Source of the DNA: Ectobius pallidus
Lineage: Eukaryota; Arthropoda; Insecta; Blattodea; Ectobiidae
Length of the DNA stretch: 64,000 nucleotides
NCBI GenBank assembly: GCA_964059195.1
Contig: CAXKWD010000005.1
Coordinates: 39,633,825-39,697,824, forward strand
Reading direction: 5' to 3'
Position numbers and translations under genes: made by a program. The notes beneath the pieces were generated by a model. The model ran no database searches and was not told where the DNA came from. It worked only from the letters and a program-made list of their open reading frames with translations. This document shows positions 43,985 through 55,167 of the stretch, in pieces. The first letter of the stretch is position 1; each line of letters begins with the position of its first letter.

Positions 43985-46900
43985 GGTCACGTGTGGGACA
44001 TTTGTACTCATTTTTAATTTATATATCACCAAATAAAATGGCTATCAAATTGTTTTATTGAAATTCCAATACCACAGAAAGAAAGTACTAACAATGACTG
44101 AATTTTCAGCAAAGAAGAGTTCTTTTATCTTTCATATGCAGTTAGCTAAAGCAGGAAATATGATGGTCACGTGCGGGACATGTGCATTTTCCTAACATAT
44201 TGAAGTGTTGAGTTCTGGTAAGAACTTCAGCTCATCTGCTAATATTTTAAATATGCAATATTTTTTTCTGGAATCCTTGCAATAAATTCTACACTTTCAC
44301 CTATTTATAGTTTAAAAACTTAAACTGATGAGCTTCTATGATTTTTTGTTTGTTGGTCACGTGTGGGACACCAAGGGTCACGTGTGGGACTTTTACACTG
44401 GTAGGAGTAAAAAAAAGCAGATAGCGACAATAAAATGCTCTTCTTATACATACTTTTTAACAAAACAAAATATGATCCCACCAGTAGGACAACTTCAACT
44501 AAATTTCAATACGTTAGTGATCTGTAGATGGTCCAAGAAACAGCTTACTGCATTTCAAAAACACTCTGAAAACTTAAAAACTTCTCTATTATTCACAACC
44601 TCTGGAGGTGAGAGTTTCTTCACAATCTCTTGTTGGCTGTAGCAGATGGAGTCAGGTTGTTCAGGCCACTTAAAATGATTTGAAATTCCAGCCTGTATCA
44701 TCACAGAGACTTCAATTTTGTCAAAAGCGTGCACCTGCACTATTATTCCAGTGTTCCTTCATAGATCACAAGAACCCACTGCCCACTAGCAAGGCTTTCC
44801 ACCTGCACTTCTTCAGGGTTGGTCTGTTTGAACTGATATGACTTTCTGTAGCCAATGCATTTGTCTTACTTTTTTTTTTTTATTATTATTATTTATTATT
44901 ACAGCATGCCCCATTACGGAGTAATATTACATGCATTACATGCCATAATTTCAAGTTGAATAATGATAATATATACATTGTTTAAAACAAAGATACTTAG
45001 AATACATTCAAGTAAAATTACATAGAATAATAATAAATCCCTAAAGAAAGTCTTATTTACATTTTCCTTAAATGCTGCTCTTGTTCTTGTTCTTGTACAT
45101 TCTCCCATGGCTTTTGTGAAGAAATAACACTTAGTATGTGATCCTCTGCCACATAATAGATGTGGGTATTGCTAACTACTTGTGCAGCTAGTTCAGCAAA
45201 ACCTTTGGCTGACTGAACAACGCATCCTCCTCCTTGGGCCGTCATTTTTTGTCTTACCAACCGCTTCACATTACCTCCAATGCCGTCAATAACCCCTTTT
45301 CCGTGGGCAGTTGCAAAATACTTCCAAGCAAAGTCTCTCTTGTATTTATCAGACAGCATCTGTAGCATCTTCACCATGAACTTATTTTTAAATTCTGATG
45401 ATGGCCCATCACTCCATATTACTTCTGATCTTGGCTGATCACCACCCGATCGAATTATTTCCTCATACAGAAAGTCAATTAACACAAACACAGTGTCTTT
45501 GCCCTTACAATTACAGTCTGAATAAATTAGGTAGGTTTTACATTCCCCTTTGCAGAAAACTGCTGCAGTAAATAAAAGTACACTTGCACGCGACCAAAGA
45601 GCACTTTGTATTTCATTCTGATACTCGCAGCTGAATGACATTGCAAAGTCTACTTGTAGTATGCGTGTACTTTCTGCACTCTTGTCACATTCAAATTCTT
45701 TCTGCTGAATTCGTTTTGTGTTGACGTGTTCCATCATTTTAGGCAGGTCAGCAATAACCAATTTAAAAAGTTCACCCAAGCAGGTTTCTTTTACAGAAAG
45801 TTGTAACCTTCCTTCACTTTCCTTTTCCCATGTTTTCCAAATCACCCTATGTTCCGGTTGGCTAGGGCAAGGCATTAGTTTTCCGTCTGAACACTGATCA
45901 CACAATTTTTTCCAGCAAACAGAGTCTAGTTTATCATCGCATAAAATATTCTTCCAGAAGTCATTTGAATATGTACGCTGGGGGGGAAAGTGAATTTAGC
46001 TTTAGAATGAAATTTTCATGAATTTTAAACTTGCATTGGTCAGCTGGAGTTTCTTTCAGTAAGAGGACATTCTTTGGGCGAAGACTGCAAAATTTGGAAT
46101 ATCCAATTTTGATATTTGGGTTTTCCTCCTTGAAAATATGGAAAGCTTCTTTTAGAAACATGGTCAAGTAATGTTTCTGTAATTTTCTCTTTCCTGCCAT
46201 TATCCCAGATGGTAACAACATCTTTCATTCCTGGACACGTATAAACAATGTCTGGTCGGAAGAAAAACCTGGTAACTGCCGAATAATTATTTTGTTCACA
46301 TTCGCTCACTAAATCTTTTTCCATTTGATTTTCCAGTCTTATACCAACACGTTTTGCTAAACCTGTTACAACAGCTTTCTGTTTCCTAGGTGACATAGGT
46401 AGAGACCTAGCTGTTCTCCACACTGCTTTAGATAATGTTGCCTTGGAAGAATAAGGACCAGAACTAGCTTGTGTCTCAGAGTCATTACAAACACTTGATT
46501 TTTCTTGCATTTTCTTTGCTCTCTGTAATCTCTTCCTGTTCCTCTCATACCTCCTAAGATCCTCCTTTTCTTTCTCATTCATATCATTCCTCTTCCGTTG
46601 TTTCAACTCTGCAATTCTTTTATTTTCTTCCTTTTGATAGTTAGGATTTTGAGTTTTTAACCTTTCTCTCATCTTCTTCATCTTTGCTGCACTGGCTGAT
46701 TTCTTTGGCTCATCCATTTCTGCTACAAAAAAAGAATAACCTATGCAACAGGAAGTCTAATTTTCACTGCAGATGTAATAAAAGTTAAATTTTAATAATA
46801 TTCCATATCAGATGGTCACGTGTGGGACAACATTAAAAATTATTATATTTCTGATACTATCAATAGAAACTTGTTAAAAATATAGTCATGCATTCTTTGA

Positions 46901-46995
46901 GTACTAAGTGAGAAAGAAAGTTACCCAAAATTCTTGTCAAGAACACATTTCTTGTGTAAAACAAAATATAACCTGTTTTGAGTCACGTGTGGGAC
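43985..46995 (+). repeat. Six dispersed GGTCACGTGTGGGACA motifs at the transposon ends
   Basis: Near 43985, 44163 (one base different), 44354, 44374, 46812 and 46980, all reading the same way on the plus strand. Four lie in the left 420 bp and two in the right 550 bp. Each contains a CACGTG palindrome. Likely transposase or host-factor binding sites (inferred). Confidence 0.75.
45057..46717 (-). pseudogene. Sola-like transposase with two frameshifts
   Basis: Coding starts at 46717 (MDEPKKSASAAKMKKMRERL) with a Lys/Arg/Glu-rich coiled N-terminus. It changes frame near 46200 (after DNGRKEK to LQKHYLTMFLKEAFHIFKEE), then runs through IKIGYSKFCSLRPKNVLLL. It changes again at a run of seven G (plus strand, 45980-45986), then continues from about 45950 to a stop at 45057. 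Catalytic blocks: ILQVDFAMSFS, VIWSDGPSSEFKNKF and YFATAHGKGVIDGIGGNVKR, with gaps of 79 and 40 residues, against 82 and 40 in the intact relative. All three Asp are kept. Only two indels disable it, one in a homopolymer, so read errors are possible. Confidence 0.78.
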
Positions 46996-47517
46996 ACATA
47001 GATTAATTATTGTAATTGGTTAATTATTAAATGCTTAACATATTTTATGAAGCTGTAACAACCAAAAATATTTCAATTACATACTCACTCGTCACCTGTG
47101 ACAGGAAAAGTCTTCACAACAATGTAATTCAATGAACTGGGAGACTCCAGAATCAATGCAACTTCAGTCACATGGAAAACAGCTGAATCAGGCCATCTTA
47201 ATTTCAGGTATGCCACACTTTAAAATTAAAAACTAAAAAATCCCTTTGTGATTATAGTTAGCAGAGGGTTTTAGGTAACATGTTACACCAATTTTACTTG
47301 AAGGAAAAAAAAAAATTGAAAAATCATAATATGTCCTGTTTTTCATGGAATGCCCCTCCCATGGCCCACTTTTTAAATAAAAGTTACAATTTTCTACATT
47401 TTAGATCAGAGTATGTGAGATCTCACCTCCTTTACTGTTACTCTTGAGTCCTATCCGTGGAAGTGTAATTAATGTCATGTCTCCAAGCCTGACTTGTCAT
47501 TTTCATTCTTTCATAAT

Positions 47518-48385
47518 TCAACAGACTTTAATATGTTTCTGTAAGATAGGCTTCCTTTTGTCGTCGTGAAGCCGTTTTTCTGTTTCGTCATCTTTGCTTT
47601 CAGATGATGGGAGCAAAGTCACATCATCTAAGCTGTCCCCACTTTCTACCCATTTCTCGCTGGGTTCAGAGTATTCTTCCTCAATAGGCCTACTTGTTTT
47701 TTGTTTCCTTGCAGGTTTTTCAAATGTTCGTCGGCGTGGTCTTGTGGTTAGCATTGCTGACTACAGATCCGTTGGCCCGGGTTCGATCCCCGGTGCCTCC
47801 TCGGATTTTTCTGAAGTAGGGTGCACTCAGCCTCGTGATTCAAATTGAGGAGCTACTTGATAGAGAAGTAGCGGCTCCGGTCATGGAAACCACCATTAAC
47901 AGCCGTGGGTGTCGGAATGCTGACCACATGCCCTCCAATCCTGCCATCTGCCTATGGTAGATGACGCAGCGGTCGGGTGGTAGGTATTGTCCCTTCTGGG
48001 ATGTTGCGCCATGGAGAGGTTTTTCAAATTTGTTTTTAGATGCTTCTTTGGCTTCCAGTATTCTTTTCTTTTCGTTTTCATTCACAATGTCAGCAACAGT
48101 CTCAATCAGTGTTTGGAGCTTCACAGGAAAATCTTTCTTTGCGTTGGCATGGATCCAACTCACCAATAAATTTTCTTCCTCTTTTGAAAGGATGGTTTGA
48201 GGCCCCATTTTGCATACCATAGGCACCTTACCGGTAACTTTATTATAGAGTATGCTCAAAGGAACATTAAAATCTCTAGAAGCTTTTCTAAGACCCAAAC
48301 CTTTGTTTACAGTCTTTACTGCCTTCATCATTGTCTCTTCTGCTTTACGGTACCTCCTGTTCTGTGTTACGGGCAATATTTTCAT
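47518..48385 (-). pseudogene. pogo-like gene: HTH N-terminus and acidic C-terminus, split by a SINE
   Basis: From 48385, MKILPVTQNRRYRKAEETMM, KAVKTVNKGLGLRKASRDFN and VPLSILYNKV form a psq-type helix-turn-helix. GPQTILSKEEENLLVSWIHA and FPVKLQTLIETVADIVNE then form the second (CENPB-type) DNA-binding half. The frame reaches KNKFEKP, is interrupted by a 291 bp SINE with a 13 bp duplication, and resumes FEKPARKQKTSRPIEEEYSE to an acidic tail ending at 47518. A DDE catalytic domain is not present between the two halves, so it had been deleted before the SINE arrived, or the source was a non-catalytic gene. Confidence 0.7.
47726..48016 (+). mobile_element. tRNA-derived SINE, 291 bp, 13 bp target duplication
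   Basis: GTGGTCTTGTGGTTAGCA (A-box region) and GGGTTCGATCCCCGG (perfect B-box) form the tRNA-like head. The body contains GAGAAGTAGCGGCTCCGGTC and GCTGACCACATGCCCTCC, typical of a common arthropod SINE. AGGTTTTTCAAAT flanks it (47713-47725 and 48017-48029). Confidence 0.88.
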
Positions 48386-48463
48386 TTAATTCTTCCATTT
48401 CATTCATCAGCAGGAGAAAAAGGAAACAATAAACTTGCTTCTATTGTTGATTTTCAGGGACGC

Positions 48464-49068
48464 CAGTGCATGAACACACCAGTAGTTGAACACCAAAAGA
48501 AGTGTTCATCTACTGGTTCCAAGTAATTAATGTTTATCTTAAACTCATATAATGATTTCCCATAATTTTTCCTAAACAAATACTCAATTTCATTCAAATA
48601 TAAGCATAATATCAAAAGCACCAGTAGATGAACAGCAGTTCATCTACTAGATTTGGTTGTTTTTGTGTGTTCCAGTAAATGAACATGCTCATTAAACCAT
48701 AATGCAAGAAGAATTCTGTTAATTATGCTGGTATACAAACTTTTCAATCTCTACAGTATCCACAGAAATCAGATTGTTGGCATAAATGTTACTCAACTGA
48801 CTATAAAACACTTATAACAACAAGCATGTCACTTACCATTTCTTAATCTCAATCCTTGCTCAGATCAAAAGATGATGAATGGTTTCCTTTAAACATCTAC
48901 CACACTACAATATGGATGACAAAGCTTCTGAAAATTGTGGAGCAGGTTGACTAAACCTCAAACCATAAATAGCACTCTTTGGAGAAACAAAAAATTTCCT
49001 TCAGACCTTATCAAATGTACCTAAACTCACACTGTTCAACTACTGGTGACTGTTCAACCACTGGTACA
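48464..49068. repeat. Cluster of about eight ACCAGTAGTTGAACA-type 15-mers in both orientations
   Basis: Forward forms near 48464, 48478, 48621 and 48672; inverted forms near 48505, 48636, 49036 and 49052. They lie beyond the start of the pogo-like gene and may be subterminal binding sites of that element, whose exact ends I could not fix. Confidence 0.65.
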
Positions 49069-49329
49069 GTCACCCTATCCTTTAACTATTGCAACGTAAT
49101 ATGTGATTCTGTTTAGTAGAACATTTTTTGGCGAAAGATAGATTTATGCTGCCCCTCGGCGAAGCTCCACTCGCTCTCGCCCGCCCGCTTGTTTCCCCTG
49201 CTGACCCTTCATTCCGAGCCAATGCGCACGTTACTGCTTGCTTCCCCTACATCTCCTATCACGGCCATGTATATACTTGCTTAGAACCGATGCTGCAGCT
49301 ACGAAAATTACAATTGTACCATAGTAAAA

Positions 49330-50120
49330 TTACTTTATTAATTTAGTAGGGCATTCTGAATTCTCCCGAAATTCTAGTTCAGTGACAGTTAGGTTATGAA
49401 CAGTAATATTAATTTAGGAGGGCATTCTGAATTTGGATTAGACTTGAATAGCCCACCGATTCCTTCCCCTTGCTTCCGAGCCTGCGGATGCACCTATTGT
49501 ACCATGGCTTCCTTGATAGTCGTAACGCTGTTTTATGAGGTGTGGAAGGGTAAAAAGCTTCTGCATTTAGTTAAATAACGATAGGTAAATTCTAGGTCAG
49601 TGACAGGTTTTGTTAGGTTAGCAACGTTATGTTAGTTTAGGAGCAACATACTGAATAGCGCGATGTTGATTATGTCTCACATTAAATCTGTTCTGCGATG
49701 AAACCCTAAACCCCGCCTTCCGAGGCGGGTCGCGTTAGACAGTTCATGGGAGGAGCCTAGCGGGCAGCATAAAACTATTTTTTCCCAATTTTTGTTGTTG
49801 TTTCTCGGGCTTCCAACCAGGTGAGTTGGAGGATTATTTCCAAGCTTTCAGCAGCTACCTCCGCTACATCATCTACTGCTTCTGTAGCAGAAGACTTTAG
49901 TTAAATAATGATAGGTAAATTCTAGGTCAGTGAGAGGTTTTGTTAGGTTAGGAACGTTATGTTAGTTTAGGAGCAATATACTGAATAGTGCGAGGTTTAT
50001 TATGTCTCACATTGAATCTCTTCTGCGACAAAACCCTAAACCCCACCTTCCGAAGGGGTCCCAATTAGAGAGTTGGTGGGAGGAGCCTATTGCGCGGCAT
50101 AAAACTATTTTTTCCCGAAG
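49330..50120. repeat. Diverged direct repeats of about 225 bp
   Basis: TTAGTTAAATAACGATAGGT (49567) and TTAGTTAAATAATGATAGGT (49898) start two copies. Both continue through TTTAGGAGCAA, TATGTCTCACATT, AAACCCTAAACCCC and GCATAAAACTATTTTTTCCC. A weaker partial copy lies at 49330-49440. A hairpin CCCGCC-TTCCGA-GGCGGG at about 49717-49734 is in the first copy only. Confidence 0.75.
49798..49892 (+). mobile_element. Single arm of the 1801-2150 MITE family
   Basis: TTGTTTCTCGGGCTTCCAAC and CCAAGCTTTCAGCAGCTACC match the MITE arm. The opposite arm is missing. It separates the two 225 bp repeats. Confidence 0.7.
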
Positions 50121-51554
50121 TATCGCAGTCTTCGTTTTAGCCATTAAGTCCACTATACGTAGGCTACCGGTAAGCTCCTTTATAGCAGTCTTTGTCTAAT
50201 AAGAACTGCAATAATTACAATCATATCATAGATACATGAAGCTGCAATAATTGCAATCATATTATAGATAGCCTACATCATGAAGCTATAATACTTACAA
50301 TCATATCATAGATACATCATGAAGCTATAAATACCTCGTAAACATGGTTTGAACAAACTGAATGGTGTAGGTCAGTTCCATTCTCCATTCTTTATCATTT
50401 CGATAATAAACCCGAATTCTTCCAAAGCTGCGAAATACTGGTACACGGTAACGGCACCCAATACTAAAACTGGCAGGTAGTCCCTATAATATATGCTAAA
50501 ATACATCACTTCTCTATAAAACCTACAAACTCTGTGCAAATTAACATGAACATTTCCACATCACAGCCGCCATGTCAACAGTGTTGCCAAATCTAGAAGA
50601 TACATTTTTCCTTCAGATATATCAGTTTTCCTCGTGAGCCCATTTCTTTCCAAACTTAAATTCGAAACAAGCTTGTAGATGTAGTTATCTCGTTCTGTAG
50701 ATCCTGTGTTGTAGTCCAGTAACTTTGTCGCCTGAAAGTATGGGGTAGTATGCGTCAAATCCGGTAGTTCTGATTTTTTGCAGACTTGTTTATGATGTTG
50801 GCCTAATGAATAATCCAAGTTTGTGACCTCGAGCGCCGAACGCAACTTTGTCAAAAATCGAAAAAACCGCGAAAAAATCGTGTTTTTTTTAAATTTTGGC
50901 GATTATAACCCTAAAGGACTAGTTTCTGAAAAAACTTTCTTAGGACGTTTTTAAAGTAGACTAAATTTTCTACAATATGATACTAGAACTGTCTCTGTAG
51001 ACCCAATAGTTTCCGAGATTAAGCCTTTCAAAGTTTCTCATTTTTTTCGAACTTCGCAATTTTGCTTCCGAGCCTACCGAAGCACAGTGCACAGTGGTCC
51101 GAAATTCCAATCTAGGAGGAAAAAAAAACTATACTTATAACTTTTACTATTACTTTTATGAACGTAATTGAATTTTCAAAAGAAAATGTCATGTCTAATT
51201 GTATAAATAATAAAAAATAAATTAAATACATAAAGAAAATAACGAAATATATTCAATAAAATAATTTTTTTATGGAAACATAAATTATTTCAAAAGTACT
51301 AAATACGTTAAATTCAATTGATATTTCTCAGATAATAAACAAAAAGTAGCTGCGCTAAATTGCGCAATTTTTATAAAATACATTTTTTATTTGTTTTTAG
51401 GTTGCTCCGTTACTCGTCGCGTGATTTTTGAAAAATTAAAGTCAAGCCCACACACTCAGATTAGTGATTTAGTGACACACCTGTAGCACGTTTTTTAACC
51501 TACCCTAAGTTTTGTTTATTTCAGTTGTTGACTGGCTTGCTGCCCATCACGTGA

Positions 51555-51866
51555 GTGCCATTTGAACTCAAAATCTACAGAATGTCGCATCCCAGTCCCA
51601 GCCTAGGTTTGTGTTTTATCTGTAAGGAGACTTTAAGTGAAGGTGAAGTGCGCCTAGTGAAGGAAAGAGGTGTAAAAACCCTTATTGCGTCGAGTATTTC
51701 CCTTAAGAACATAGAAAATCAGCGTTTATTGAAGGGTGTAAATGAGATATATGTGCACAGTGCTTGTCAGATAAAATACAACAATCCGAAGTTGCGACAT
51801 TCTGTAGATTTTGAGTTCAAACGGCACTCACGTGATGGGCAGCAAGCCAGTCAACAACTGAAATAA
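51555..51866 (+). pseudogene. Cys-rich N-terminal domain at the palindrome centre
   Basis: A 103-codon frame starting in the left arm, crossing the unique spacer and ending in the right arm. The body begins near MSHPSPSLGLCFICKETLSE, giving Cys-x2-Cys, and ends the domain with IYVHSACQIKYNN (His-x3-Cys). This spacing suggests one zinc site and resembles the start of large uncharacterised insect transposon proteins. Residues after LRHSV come from the inverted arm and are probably not original. It is likely the surviving 5' end of a transposase-linked gene; the identity is unresolved. Confidence 0.5.
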
Positions 51867-52152
51867 ATAAATAAATAAACTTAGGGTAGGTTAAAAACGT
51901 GCTACAGGTGTGTCACTAAATCACTAATCTGAGTGTGCGGGCTTGACTTTAATTTTTCAAAAATCACGCGACGAGTAGGCCTAACGGAGCAATTTTAAAA
52001 CAAATAAAAAATGTATATTTTAAAAATTGCGCAATTTAGCGCAGCTACTTTTTGTTTATTATCTGAGAAATATCAATTGAATTTAACGTATTTAGTACTT
52101 TTAAAATAATTTATGTTCCATAAAAAAATTATATTATTGAATATATTTCACT

Positions 52153-52740
52153 AGCATGTGCCCGCGGCTTCGCCCGCGATAATTATTTCAAAAATTAAAA
52201 ATTAAGAGCTTAATAGTTAAATCATTATATTTATTAACACCTAAATCACGTGGACTACATACCACGATTAGATAGCATCGCCTGGTAAAAGCGACCTCAG
52301 ATTCGAGTTCCTTGGTCCAGAAAACCCCTGTATAGTGAGTTTCGTCCAAATAAAACAATGTTTGACCATATTAGGGCTTACAACATTCAAGCGATCGCGA
52401 AAGTTTAATTTCCAAGGTATGAAAAAAATAGACAAAGCCAACTGTAAGTGTCAAACTTCCATTTAATTTAATTCCAAACCCATCTGAAGCCCACTGATAA
52501 CAATATGTTTTAATGCCAAATGTGATTCGGATTCGATAATTCTGTGTAAGAAGGGATTAAGTATTTTCAAAAACATTTTATTTTTGGCATTTAAAATCTG
52601 AATTTTCAAAATCCTTTCTTAGTGAGCACCTACATTATGAAACGAAGGTACTGTCAAAATTCCAAGTCTCTACCTGTTATAGTTTAGGCTCTAAGTTGAT
52701 TCCTGTCAGTCAGGACAAAGCCTTTTATATATATATAGAG
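52153..52740 (+). mobile_element. Non-coding repeat inserted in the right palindrome arm
   Basis: It begins CTAGCATGTGCCCGCGGCTT and ends CAGTCAGGACAAAGCC plus a TATATATATAGAG tail. Both phrases are familiar from abundant arthropod retroposed repeats. The left arm is uninterrupted at the mirror position, which defines the insertion by comparison. Confidence 0.7.
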
Positions 52741-53260
52741 ATTAATTTTTTTATGTATTTAATTAATTTTTTATTATTTATACAATTAGACATGACATTT
52801 TCTTTCGAAAATTCAATTACTTTTATAAAAGTAATAGTAAAAGTTATAAGTATAGTTTTTTCCTCTTAGATTGCAATTTCGGACCACTGTGCACTGTGCT
52901 TCGGTAGGCTCGGAAGCAAAATTGCGAAGTTCGAAAAAAATGATAAACTTTGAAAGGCTTAATCTCGGAAACTATTGGGTCTACAGAGACAGTTCTAGTA
53001 TCATATTGTAGAAAATTTAGTCTACTTTAAAAACGTCCTAAGAAAGTTTTTTCAGAAACTAGTCCTTTAGGGTTATAATCGCCAAAATTTAAAAAAAACA
53101 CGATTTTTTCGCGGTTTTTTCGATTTTTGACAAAGTTGCGTTCGGCGCTCGAGGTCACAAACTTGGATTATTCATTAGGCCAACATCATAAACAAGTCTG
53201 CAAAAAATCAGAACTACCGGATTTGACGCATGCTGTGATGTATAAAGTTACTGGACTATT

Positions 53261-53872
53261 GAGTGGGACTCAAGGATATAGAACACGTCAGATTACAATA
53301 TACAAGCAAGTAATAAATAATGATATATAATATACTACACTATAAACTTATTCAAACTGGAAATACTCATCCATATTGTAGTATTGGCTTAACTTACCAA
53401 AGCACGGTATCTTTATAGAGCTGAAATTATTTATCAAATATAAATTTGTGCAATCATCATGTGAAATATTGGGTGAAATCATCAGTGGGCTCTAAAGTTG
53501 AAATCTGGAGGGAAATTTCAGCGGAATGATTTCCATAAATCAAATTCGTAATACGAGGATAAAGTCCGCGCATTTTAAATAAAGCATCTCTTCAACAATA
53601 GTATCATTGTTGATAGTTCGAATGAACATATACGTTCTAAGTGGAAATCAAAGTGTGCAGTGCGCCTATTTGTGATCTGTGAATCGAGTGACTGTAGATG
53701 TAGATGTAGATGTAGATGTAGTTATCTCGTTCTGTAGATCCTGTGTTGAGTGGGACTCAAGGATATAGTACTCGTCTGATTACAATACACAAACAAGTAA
53801 TAAATAATAATATATAATATACTACACTGTAAATTTATTCAAACTGGAAATACTCATCGATATTGTAGAAGG
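53261..53872. repeat. Direct repeat pair of about 125 bp, 487 bp apart
   Basis: GAGTGGGACTCAAGGATATA begins copies at about 53261 and 53747, both running to ATACTCATC(C/G)ATATTGTAG. A (GTAGAT)n stretch near 53694-53718 lies between them. Confidence 0.8.
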
Positions 53873-53881
53873 TGTGAGTCA

Positions 53882-54430
53882 TTAAAATTTTATTGAGAGA
53901 TCCTTTGAAAAATTTGCTTTTTTTTTTTTTTTTTTTTTTTTTCGAATACATAATAATTTAATGTTGTTTGGATGCTTATTGTATATCTGTATTGCAGAGT
54001 AATAAGCGCCATTCTGAAAAAGTTTTTTTGCATTAACTGGTCTATGTAAATCATTCCTGTTTCTAGTAGTATGTTCATGAACACTGCTATTAGTTTGGAA
54101 TCTCTCAATGTTATCTACCATATAACACATAACAGAGTATTTATACTCCCCTGCGAGAGTGAGGACTTTTAATTTTTCAAAGAGCGGTTTACATGATTCT
54201 CTCTTTTTCCTTCCACACATTATTCTAATTGCTTGCTTTTGTAACTTAAATATTTTTTCCCTATGGGTCGAGTTACCCCAGAATATGATTCCATACTTCA
54301 TTACCGAGTGGAAATTTGCAAAATACACCATGCGTAAGGCATCCTGTTTTAATATATGATTCAGGACTCTTAAGGTAAAGCATGCTGAACTTAGTTTTGG
54401 AATTATCATTTCAATATGTGTCTTCCAGTC
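53882..54430 (-). pseudogene. LINE C-terminal domain, second half
   Basis: It resumes after the MITE at QIDQHLDWKTHIEMIIPKLS, then LRMVYFANFHSVMKYGIIFW and GNSTHREKIFKLQKQAIRIM. This is the typical Y-F-x-x-x-H-S...Y-G-x-x-x-W-G block found after LINE polymerase domains. The final residues include a poly-Lys stretch encoded by an A run of about 23, probably expanded after insertion, so the true terminus is disturbed. Confidence 0.8.
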
Positions 54431-54453
54431 GAGATGTTGATCAATTTGTAATA

Positions 54454-55167
54454 CAGTAGAACCCCGATAATTCGAGCTAATTGGGGCTGAGGCTACCTCG
54501 AATTACAAAAAACTCGGATTATACGGAAATATCACTAAATCAATGGGTAAATCGCAAATAAGTTTTAATGAGCACAATAATGGTTTAAATAATAAATAAA
54601 CAAACAATATAGTAGGCCTACATACCTGTGTTATGCCTATATGTAAATATTGTCAAACATTTCCAATTTGCTACATCGGCATCCTTTAAGGATTAAGTCA
54701 TTGTCTGACCCTTAATGGAGTGGAACGGGAAAGCGGCGCTACTAGGAAAACACTTTTAATTACCATTGTCGTTGAGTAGGGATTACAGTAACAATACAGT
54801 ATTCTTTTCTGAAAGGATGGTATGCACTGTACAATTGATTGACACGAGGTTCCGACAAAGAAAGATCGAACCTAACGGTTTCTGTCAATCTGTAATAGAA
54901 ATGCATTAGCAGTCTGAAGCCAAGGTTATTTCTGTGTAATGAACAAAAACCCTAAGTGAGACAGTTTTACCTGCATTTTTGTACATGGGAAAATTGAAAG
55001 AAAGCTCAAAATGTAACACATTCGAAAGTGCGTAAAACTTACATGCGGACACCGTATAAAAACGGGATTTTACTCTAGTTTTATGGAAAATTTTAATTTT
55101 TTTTAAGACCAGCTCGAATTACACGGAACCTCGAAATACCGGGGCTCGAATTACCGAGGCTCTACTG
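54454..55167. mobile_element. pogo/Tigger-type MITE flanked by TA, inside the LINE
   Basis: Ends CAGTAGAACCCCGATAATTC and, inverted, CAGTAGAGCCTCGGTAATTC. TA is at 54452-54453 and 55168-55169. 714 bp, no transposase. Several internal copies of CTCGAATTA-type sequence echo the ends. Confidence 0.85.

Larger units (their letters stand above)
43973..47356 (-). mobile_element. Second Sola-like DNA transposon, TCCC duplication, decayed
   Basis: Ends GGGGCATTCCATG (43973) and CATGGAATGCCCC (to 47356) are perfect 13 bp inverted repeats. TCCC flanks both sides (43969-43972 and 47357-47360). The terminal sequence matches the 35096 element's GGGTCATTCCATG at 12 of 13 bases. The interior encodes, on the minus strand, a transposase related to that element's, with two frameshifts. 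Unlike its relative it lacks long inverted repeats; instead, copies of GGTCACGTGTGGGACA lie near both ends. Confidence 0.83.
50711..53258. mobile_element. Giant palindrome with about 850 bp arms (foldback-type element)
   Basis: The left arm (about 50711-51590) and right arm (about 51795-53258, containing a 590 bp insertion at 52153-52740) are reverse complements with few mismatches. Their outer ends share GTCCAGTAACTTT and TGCGTCAAATCCGGTAGTTC; the inner ends share CACGTGATGGGCAGCAAGCC. The spacer is about 200 bp and encodes a Cys-rich domain. Each arm also carries an outward frame starting MTKLRSALEVTNLDYSLGQH. I infer a non-autonomous derivative of a DNA transposon with long inverted repeats. 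No target duplication was fixed. Confidence 0.75.

Noticed and set aside
47726..47800. tRNA gene
   Set aside because: Good B-box but part of a 291 bp SINE with a 13 bp target duplication.
49717..49734. Helitron 3' hairpin (CCCGCC-TTCCGA-GGCGGG)
   Set aside because: No CTRR terminus at the expected distance and no 5' TC end; the stem is not kept in the second repeat copy.
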